NCBI GenBank assembly: GCA_902826385.1 | Contig: CADEEU010000187.1 | Span: forward strand, 1 to 7,226 | Reading direction: 5' to 3' | DNA length: 7,226 bases | Source of the DNA: an uncultured Acidobacteriota bacterium | GTDB taxonomy: Bacteria; Acidobacteriota; Blastocatellia; Pyrinomonadales; Pyrinomonadaceae | Shown: positions 1-4,582 of the stretch, piece after piece | Layout of the letters: the number at the start of each line of letters is the position of its first letter | How positions within the stretch are numbered: position 1 is the stretch's first letter | Notes under the pieces: model-generated | What the model saw: the letters and a program-made list of their open reading frames with translations, nothing else | Told to the model about the DNA's origin: nothing | Databases searched by the model: none | Made by a program: the position numbers and the translations under genes

Positions 1-370
1 GTCTATCGGTAATCGTTTCATAAGCAACGCCCGTCACCTTTCGCTCCAGCATCTGCTTGGTCAATTCAAGCTCCGGCGCAAGGTGCAGATACGTAAACAG
101 CAACTGATTCTCACGCATCCGCGGATACTCCGGCGCGACCGGCTCCTTCACCTTCACGATCATATCGCCCGTCTGCCAGATCTCGTCCGCCGTGTCCAGT
201 ATCTCCGCCCCGGCCTTCACATACTGCTCATCGGTAAACCCCGACCCCTCACCCGCCGACTTCTGCACAAACAGCTCGTGCCCCGCATTCTCCAACGCCT
301 GAACCCCCGCCGGCGTCAACCCAACCCGATACTCATTGTCTTTTATCTCTTTCGGTAATCCGATCTTCAT
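1..370 (-). CDS. ald: Alanine dehydrogenase, N-terminal part (runs off the window edge)
   Basis: Translating the minus strand from the ATG at 370-368 gives 123 residues opening MKIGLPKEIKDNEYRVGLTP, the typical start of alanine dehydrogenase. This enzyme carries out NAD-dependent, reversible oxidative deamination of L-alanine to pyruvate and ammonia in the cytoplasm. Residues known to bind substrate or act in catalysis in the family are present at their usual numbers: Arg15 (in EYRVGL), Lys75 (in KVKEP) and His96 (in YLHLAPE). The visible part is the first portion of the catalytic domain. The NAD-binding Rossmann domain and the catalytic Asp lie beyond position 1. The start is supported by an AGGAG Shine-Dalgarno 8 nt upstream. 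The gene points away from the rest of the window and shares no operon with it. Nothing is odd in the visible part. The related transhydrogenase alpha subunit has a similar N-terminus, but the R15/K75/H96 spacing and the opening favour Ald. Confidence 0.93.
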   Translation of the reverse strand, partial: MKIGLPKEIKDNEYRVGLTPAGVQALENAGHELFVQKSAGEGSGFTDEQYVKAGAEILDTADEIWQTGDMIVKVKEPVAPEYPRMRENQLLFTYLHLAPELELTKQMLERKVTGVAYETITDR

Positions 371-378
371 TTAATAAA

Positions 379-383
379 CTCCT
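379..383 (-). promoter_or_regulatory. Ribosome binding site of ald
   Basis: On the minus strand this reads AGGAG, 8 nt before the ald ATG, which is ideal spacing. It fixes the start codon. Confidence 0.8.
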
Positions 384-420
384 AAAGTTTTACAAGGATA
401 ATAAATCGTTATTACCCAAA

Positions 421-447
421 ATTATAAAGCGCTTTTGTATTTATCAA
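421..447 (-). promoter_or_regulatory. Probable sigma70-type promoter of ald
   Basis: The minus strand carries a perfect TATAAT at 426-421 and TTGATA (5 of 6 matches to TTGACA) at 447-442. The spacer is 15 nt, shorter than the optimal 17, so the -35 is less certain than the -10. The predicted start of transcription would be near 414, giving a leader of about 44 nt that contains the AGGAG. No operator-like repeat overlaps it, though the structured repeat region begins about 30 bp upstream. Confidence 0.5.
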
Positions 448-477
448 AAATGCCATAAATCAGTTTTATCGCATACC

Positions 478-615
478 TTGCGCCGCGCCGCGTGTGTCGG
501 CGCAAGCGGCGCAAGACGGCGCAAGAATCGACGTTTTTCGCGATTTTTGTTCCGTTCCGCGCGTGACGGAACAACCGGAACAGAGCGGAACAAAAATCGA
601 CGTTTTCGATTCGCC
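478..615. repeat. Two 69-bp tandem units with co-varying inverted words
   Basis: Unit 1 is 478-546 and unit 2 is 547-615, exactly 69 bp apart. Each has two left words of the form (TTG)nnCCG and three right words CGGn'n'CA. In unit 1 the variable dinucleotide is CG at 481, 486, 501, 510 and 520. In unit 2 it is TT at the two left sites (550, 555) and AA at the three right sites (570, 579, 589), all at exactly +69. Left and right words therefore stay complementary in both units although all five sites have changed. Both units then continue with AATCGACGTTTT at offset 48. A degenerate third set of right-hand words (TGCACAA, CGCACAA) may follow at 623-640. Several overlapping ORFs on both strands run through here, but their translations look like arginine-rich repeat shadows and resemble no protein family I recognise. 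The pattern suggests selection or copying that preserves a fold in RNA or single-stranded DNA. Confidence 0.75.
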
Positions 616-673
616 GCAAGAATGCACAAAAGACGCACAAACAAGCTATTGAGCATCCTGCGCCTTGCGGCGA
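611..673. repeat. 10-bp perfect inverted repeat
   Basis: TCGCCGCAAG at 611-620 is the exact reverse complement of CTTGCGGCGA at 664-673, separated by 43 nt. It joins the end of the 69-bp units to the large hairpin that follows, so the whole 478-757 block may fold as one structure. The word CTTGCGG recurs at 680-686. Confidence 0.5.
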
Positions 674-682
674 CCCAGTCTT

Positions 683-757
683 GCGGAAGCCCGCGCTTGA
701 GCAAGGGCTTAATGTTCAGCTTAGCGATTAAGCCCTCGCTCACGCGCAGGCTTCTGC
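683..757. repeat. Long imperfect hairpin (31-nt arms, 13-nt loop)
   Basis: The arm at 683-713 matches the reverse complement of 727-757 at 27 of 31 positions, around a 13-nt loop (714-726). The inner 10 bp (AGGGCTTAAT with ATTAAGCCCT) and several outer blocks are perfect. Transcribed from the minus strand, two of the four mismatches become G-U pairs. There is no T-run directly after it on either strand, so it is not a standard intrinsic terminator. It could be a structured RNA, a miniature palindromic element or a decayed repeat; I do not recognise the family. Confidence 0.7.
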
Positions 758-989
758 ACTTTCCCGGCATTTTTCAGTCGAATCGCCAAAAATCCACTTA
801 AACACTGATCCGATTTTCAAAGAACAGCCCTTGTCGGGCGGTCAGAAAGACCATACATAAAAATTGCATCAATAGCAAGAATTTTTAACGGTGGGACATC
901 CTCTTGAATTCGAAAGTGGGAGCGTAAAGTGTGTCATCGGTTGTATTGGACAGTCTATGACAACAAAAAAAGAAGCGATACAATTATTC
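758..989. other. Intergenic stretch without a recognisable gene
   Basis: No recognisable coding sequence is seen. Two small hairpins sit side by side: GCCC-TTGTC-GGGC at 827-839 and GGTC-AGAAA-GACC at 840-852. They are followed by an AT-rich tract to about 890. A 22-codon ORF from ATG 957 ends at the TGA at 1023-1025, but its second half is only a read-through of the REP repeat, so it is not called as a gene. Confidence 0.5.
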
Positions 990-1096
990 GTCCCTGAAAG
1001 GGACAAATTCAATAGCGTCGGGTGACACCTTTAGCTGTTCGCGGAGCGAAAAACCCGACGACAGCATCACGAACGAAACCCGTCCCTGAAAGGGAC
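990..1096. repeat. REP-type module upstream of the transposase
   Basis: Two identical 15-nt hairpins, GTCCCT-GAA-AGGGAC, lie at 990-1004 and 1082-1096. Between them is a longer stem, CGTCGGGT at 1016-1023 with ACCCGACG at 1053-1060, whose loop holds a further hairpin TTCGC-GGA-GCGAA (1038-1050). The same order (hairpin, CGTCGGGT stem, hairpin, then GCAC) recurs at 1690-1769 and 1937-2015, where the middle loop is 26-27 nt shorter. This copy ends 12 bp before the transposase ATG. RAYT transposases are known to be associated with such short extragenic palindromes, which supports reading this as the left flank of a REP/RAYT locus. Confidence 0.8.
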
Positions 1097-1108
1097 GCAC
1101 AACCCTCA

Positions 1109-1560
1109 ATGGCCCAAACCCACGTATCCGTCTACCTGCACGTCGTGTTTTCGACGAAAAACCGCTTCCCGTTCATAACGCCTGAAGCCGAGCCCGCTCT
1201 TTTCGCTTACATCGGCGGCATTCTCAAAAATTCGGCTGCCGCCTGCTCGCCGCCAACGGCACCCCGAACCACATCCATCTGCTCATCTCGATGGACAAAA
1301 ACGCCAATAACCCGAAACTCATCGGAACGATAAAACGCGAATCATCCAAGTGGATCAAACCCAAGTCCAAAATGCTCTCCCGATTCGCCTGGCAGGACGG
1401 CTACTCCGTCTTCTCGGTCAGCCACACGCAGATTCCCGCGGTCAAAAAGTATATCGCCGGCCAGAAAGCTCACCACGCCGAAAAGGTGTTCGAAGACGAA
1501 ATGCGAGCGTTCTATAAAAAATACGAAATAGATTTCGACGAACAATACGTCTGGGGCTAG
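1109..1560 (+). pseudogene. Frameshifted HUH/Y1 transposase, IS200-like / REP-associated (RAYT)
   Basis: The first frame starts at ATG 1109 (MAQTHVSVYLHVVFSTKNRF...) and covers the first strand and helix of the Y1 transposase fold, up to YIGGILKN. The reading then has to move by -1 near the A5-T2 run at 1226-1232 to continue as FGCRLLAANGTPNHIHLLIS and on to the C-terminal YVWG and the TAG at 1558-1560. Joined, the protein is about 150 aa, normal for short members. The HUH pair (HIH, joined residues about 55 and 57) and the catalytic Tyr in KKYIAGQ (about 115) are both in the second frame. These enzymes cut and rejoin single-stranded DNA at hairpins through a 5'-phosphotyrosine link. As read, neither frame alone makes an active enzyme. 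The cause could be a true one-base deletion, a sequencing error at the A run, or programmed slippage, though no standard slippery heptamer is present. Hairpins of the REP type flank it closely on both sides. Confidence 0.85.
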
Positions 1561-1563
1561 TGC

Positions 1564-1578
1564 GACCCTTTCAGGGTC
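1564..1578. repeat. REP-type hairpin just after the transposase
   Basis: GACCCT-TTC-AGGGTC is a perfect 6-bp stem with a 3-nt loop, 3 bp after the transposase stop. Relative to the common form GTCCCT-GAA-AGGGAC it lies in the opposite orientation (TTC loop) and has a swapped but still paired second base pair. Confidence 0.75.
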
Positions 1579-1600
1579 GGGGCTATTTGAATGATCGAAC

Positions 1601-1769
1601 CGTCGGGTTCCGCTCGTCCCTCGCTCCACCCGACGCTATTAACTGTGTCGCTTTCAGCGACGCCTGACCCAAGCCGGCAAAAGCCCCCGGTCCCTGAAAG
1701 GGACCAATCCAATAGCGTCGGGTAACACCCGACGAACCAGCGGCCATCCACTCCGTCCCTGAAAGGGAC
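1601..1769. repeat. REP array, copy A
   Basis: In order: stem CGTCGGGT (1601-1608) with ACCCGACG (1628-1635); hairpin GTCGCT-TTC-AGCGAC (1647-1661); hairpin GTCCCT-GAA-AGGGAC (1690-1704); a tight stem CGTCGGGT-AAC-ACCCGACG just after it; and a second GTCCCT-GAA-AGGGAC (1755-1769). The whole order is repeated with scattered changes 228 bp further on (copy B). The stretch between the stems, GCTATTAACT followed by TGTCGCTTTCAG, is nearly identical in the two copies, pointing to duplication of a unit of about 170-190 bp. The ORFs through this block on both strands are repeat read-throughs. Confidence 0.8.
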
Positions 1770-1789
1770 GCACCGTCCGCATCGAGGTG

Positions 1790-1806
1790 GCTCCCTTTCA
1801 GGGAGC
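1790..1806. repeat. REP-type hairpin between the two array copies
   Basis: GCTCCCT-TTC-AGGGAGC is a perfect 7-bp stem with a TTC loop. Compared with the common stem, the first two pairs are changed on both sides, so pairing is kept. Confidence 0.7.
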
Positions 1807-1828
1807 GAACGCGGTCTTCGGCATCCAT

Positions 1829-2015
1829 CGTAGGGTTCCGCTCGTCCCCTCGCTACACCCTACGCTATTAACTTTGTCGCTTTCAGCGACCCCTGACCCA
1901 ATCCGGCGACGGCTGACCAATTCGACAAAGCTCCCGGTCCCTGAAAAGGACAAATTCAAAAGTGTCGGGTAACACACGACGAACCAGCCCCGACCACGCC
2001 GTCCCTGAATGGGAC
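1829..2015. repeat. REP array, copy B
   Basis: This is a second copy of the array: stem CGTAGGGT with ACCCTACG, hairpin GTCGCT-TTC-AGCGAC (1876-1890), GTCCCT-GAA-AAGGAC (1937-1951, one mismatched pair) and GTCCCT-GAA-TGGGAC (2001-2015, closing T-T mismatch). Its first stem differs from copy A by a C-to-A on the left arm and a matching G-to-T on the right. It is about 18 bp longer than copy A because of extra sequence around 1910-1930. The last two hairpins are slightly decayed. Confidence 0.8.
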
Positions 2016-2220
2016 GCACCACCCTGAACCGCATATCAAATTCTTTTGATTAGCTCGTACTAACTGAATTCGATTTGCCTTGTGGCCCCGAATTCGGACA
2101 CAACTTTAGATATTATGTATTTCGCGGTCTTTGAAGTCGGCGTTGCCGAGGGTACCGCGGAATCTGGGCGGTATGGTTTAATATAGTCGCACTCGACGCT
2201 CTGAAAAATATCAATTCTGT
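2016..2220. other. Intergenic region upstream of the NTPase-nuclease gene
   Basis: No gene is recognised. Base composition falls towards A+T near the gene. An AT-rich TTTAATATAG around 2177-2186 could serve as a -10, but I see no well-spaced -35. No clear Shine-Dalgarno precedes the ATG at 2221. The word GAATTCG occurs twice, near 2067 and 2089. Confidence 0.35.
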
Positions 2221-4311
2221 ATGGCAAAAAATAAAAATCGAAACGTGGACATTCCGATAAGGAAAGTAAGTTATAACTTGCCGAAAGGATCGTTAGCAAA
2301 AATCAATTTAGGTCAGTCCTTTGCAGAATATGACTCAGCGCTGAAGAAACCAAATGTTTTCGTCGAGACGCCGGCGATTCGTGCCGCTCTGTCTGACGAG
2401 CGTGCGAAGTGTTTTTACGTGGGACGGCGCGGCACCGGCAAAACGACAGTTTCCCTTTATCTTTCAGAGAAGTTTGAAAAAAACACTACAACAATCCTTC
2501 CTCAGCTTTTTTCGGAAATCGAGGTTCCGGGAAATTTGGATGACCTCAGGGATACGCGACAACGACCGTTTAAATCACTTGTCAGTTGTTTTAAGAGAGC
2601 ATTGTTAAACGAGGTACTCGGTCAGTGGCTCACAATGGGACATGTGCCCAGAAATCGACTTGCAGGAACTCTTTGTGAGGAAATCGGCTATGTCGATGAA
2701 TTTGATTTTGATCTGCGGATGCTTGAGTTTTCGAAGGGCATTTTTACCGCGACCAAGGAAAGAGACGAACGCGAGTGGCTAAGGCTGATAAATCGTCCAA
2801 AAGAGATTGCAGCTGAAATGATCCCGTGGCGGGACAAAAATCGCTCGCAAGACGTCTTCGTTTTAATCGATCGAATTGACGAATCGTGGGATGGCTCAGA
2901 TAAGGCTGTAATAATTTTGATGGCACTTATGCACGCGTGCGTCGAACTAGCCAATCCCGCTCCCTTCCTCAAGCCGATGTTATTTTTGCGGGAGAACATC
3001 TTCGAAAGGGTGAGACAAATCGACAATGAGTTCGCCAGGCTGGAGACTTGGGTAATTTCAGTAGATTGGTCGAAGCAATTACTTTTAGAGTTGATAGAAC
3101 GGCGCTTGAACGTACCGTTTGTTGCCAAGATTCCACTGGGAGGAGAGACTTGGGATTACTTTTTCGAGAAAGTTGACGGTGAATCCTCCCAAAGTATCGT
3201 TCTAAATTACTGTCAAGAACGACCGAGAGATGTCTTGACGTATTGTGGCTTTGCTCTTGAGTCAGCTCAAAGCAAAAAGCAAGAAATAATCAAAATAGAG
3301 GACCTTCAGACAGCGCGGCGGAGATTTTCAGATAGTCGGCCAAAAGATTTGGGCGATGAGTATCAGGAGAATTTTCCTCAAATACAACTGATATTGTCGC
3401 GTTTTTATGGCCTTGGAACCGAGTATACTGTGCACGGTATCGCCTCGTTTATTCAGAAGCTACTAGTAGATGATGAAGTCAAACAGCACTGTGCGAAATG
3501 GATTTATGACTATACTAGCCCTGATCGCTTTTCGAAGCTTCTTTACGATATCGGTTTCTTCGGAATACGCGAAAAGGAGTTAATCACATACCGCACAACC
3601 GGGGCACAATCACCCGTACCGCCACCGATAAGCACAGATACCAATTTCGTAATCCACCCCAGTTACGCTGACGCGCTCAGCCTACAAGAAGTGTTGATTG
3701 ACAAATTGGATCCGGCTACTGATTTGCGACATACCGGACTCCTCACCGATATTCCAGATTCAATAAAGCTCGATGAGTATCAGGACCGGCTTCGCCAACT
3801 AATTGAAGAAATCAAAACCCTTCCGACAGGTGACGATCATGCGAAACAATACGAAGACATCATAGGTGAATTGTTACGCCTTTGCTTTTTCCGGACCTTA
3901 GCAAATGTTGAAGCACAAGTCCGAGATTATGAAAATCGTGTAATCCGCGACTGGATCGTTTCTAACCGAGCGAAGGATGGCTTTTGGGAGATGGTTCGAC
4001 AGCGGCACCGGGCAACGCAGGTAATTTGGGAGTGCAAGAACTACTCGGACCTCCAAGCAGGCGACTTCCACCAAGCAGCCTACTATATGACGAATGTTAC
4101 TGGTCAGTTCCTATTAATTTGCTTTCGAGGTGAAGTAAAAAAGCATCACTATAAGCATGTTAGGGGAATTTCCGGTGAGAAAGATGGTGGGGTTGTATTG
4201 CTCCTAACGGACAAAGACTTATTGGTGTTTCTGCGGCAGGCTCTAAACGGTAAAACCAAAGATGACCATATTCAAGAACTTTATGACGGCATGATTCGAA
4301 AGATTTCGTAG
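2221..4311 (+). CDS. P-loop NTPase (Sll1717-like) fused to a C-terminal PD-(D/E)xK nuclease-like domain
   Basis: 696 aa. Residues 60-350 form a P-loop NTPase: Walker A GRRGTGKTT at 68-76 (Lys74), Walker B VFVLIDRIDE at 212-221 (Asp217, Asp220, Glu221), then LFLRENIFERV (254-264), a WSKQLLLELIERRL helix and RPRDVLTYC (334-342). This order resembles what I recall of the Sll1717-type P-loop ATPase family. Residues 380-530 are a helical linker of unknown role, including a Pro-rich stretch (465-469). Residues about 540-690 look like a restriction-endonuclease fold: IIGELLRL (Glu550), RDWIV (Asp577), VIWECKNY with the E-x-K pair Glu604/Lys606, and a helix with Gln618. That matches an Mrr-like PD-(D/E)xK active site. 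The likely role is NTP-dependent control of DNA cleavage, plausibly defence; this is inference. ATG 2221 is the first possible start after the in-frame TAA at 2179. The gene is visibly richer in A+T than recQ, suggesting transfer. It stands alone on its strand, converging on recQ. No transmembrane segment or signal peptide is seen. Confidence 0.85.
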   Translation: MAKNKNRNVDIPIRKVSYNLPKGSLAKINLGQSFAEYDSALKKPNVFVETPAIRAALSDERAKCFYVGRRGTGKTTVSLYLSEKFEKNTTTILPQLFSEIEVPGNLDDLRDTRQRPFKSLVSCFKRALLNEVLGQWLTMGHVPRNRLAGTLCEEIGYVDEFDFDLRMLEFSKGIFTATKERDEREWLRLINRPKEIAAEMIPWRDKNRSQDVFVLIDRIDESWDGSDKAVIILMALMHACVELANPAPFLKPMLFLRENIFERVRQIDNEFARLETWVISVDWSKQLLLELIERRLNVPFVAKIPLGGETWDYFFEKVDGESSQSIVLNYCQERPRDVLTYCGFALESAQSKKQEIIKIEDLQTARRRFSDSRPKDLGDEYQENFPQIQLILSRFYGLGTEYTVHGIASFIQKLLVDDEVKQHCAKWIYDYTSPDRFSKLLYDIGFFGIREKELITYRTTGAQSPVPPPISTDTNFVIHPSYADALSLQEVLIDKLDPATDLRHTGLLTDIPDSIKLDEYQDRLRQLIEEIKTLPTGDDHAKQYEDIIGELLRLCFFRTLANVEAQVRDYENRVIRDWIVSNRAKDGFWEMVRQRHRATQVIWECKNYSDLQAGDFHQAAYYMTNVTGQFLLICFRGEVKKHHYKHVRGISGEKDGGVVLLLTDKDLLVFLRQALNGKTKDDHIQELYDGMIRKIS

Positions 4312-4317
4312 TCGCTA

Positions 4318-4570
4318 TGGAGTTGCGGGCGATGTCGGAGAAGAGGCGAAGTTGGTTTGTTGAAGGATGATCAATTTCCCGACAGGTGTGTTCGGCGGCG
4401 GCGTTCCAGCGGCAAGTGTCTTCGAAGGCGGTTGTCTGCGAATCAGCTTCGGCTCCGCTCTTTTCTTCGAAAAGATCATTGTAATTCCGGTTCGAATTGA
4501 ACGGCCGGTCCAGGTAGATGAGATCAATCGTTTCGTCCTTTATGTACTCGCCAAGGATTTTGCGGTTGTC
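4318..4570 (-). pseudogene. Remnant of a site-specific DNA methyltransferase (N6/N4 class), N-terminal fragment
   Basis: The minus strand from 4570 reads DNRKILGEYIKDETIDLIYL, then DRPFNSNRNYNDLFEEKSGA, then EADSQTTAFEDTCRWNAAAE and HTCREIDHPSTN. This closely resembles the N-terminal part of site-specific DNA methyltransferases with the DPPF motif IV, in which one expects IDLIYLDPPFNSNRNYN, a Phe-Glu-Asp-Thr-Trp segment and so on. Here the catalytic DPPF has become DRPF (Pro to Arg) and the expected Trp is Cys. The 5' end is missing (the expected YGDN lead-in and start codon are replaced by the recQ stop) and similarity fades after about 75 residues as the NTPase gene end is reached. It has no start codon of its own in frame near the beginning and is too short to fold as a methyltransferase. 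It is best read as a dead remnant of a restriction-modification or orphan methylase gene, lost by deletion or by arrival of the NTPase-nuclease gene. Confidence 0.75.
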
Positions 4571-4582
4571 TTTCGCGGATTG

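Noticed and set aside
422..801. Several overlapping ORFs on both strands of 72-108 codons in the structured repeat block
   Set aside because: They are Arg/Cys-rich shadows of the 69-bp units and the hairpin (69 is a multiple of 3, so frames stay open on both strands). No protein family is recognisable.
957..1025. 22-codon ORF MTTKKEAIQLFVPERDKFNSVG before the transposase
   Set aside because: Its second half is a translation of the REP hairpin; similar peptides arise wherever the repeat is read. There is no clear ribosome binding site.
990..2015. Possible CRISPR array from the regularly recurring GTCCCTGAAAGGGAC
   Set aside because: Repeats are only 15 nt, irregularly spaced, in both orientations, with repeated rather than unique spacers, and no cas gene is present.
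1557..2034. ORFs of 61-81 codons on both strands through the REP array
   Set aside because: The translations follow the repeat units and differ between copies by frame-breaking indels; the DNA pairing pattern explains the region better.
2060..2299. 79-codon minus-strand ORF overlapping the start of the NTPase-nuclease gene
   Set aside because: It overlaps the conserved gene start, has no recognisable domain and no ribosome binding site; it is more likely chance or repeat-derived.
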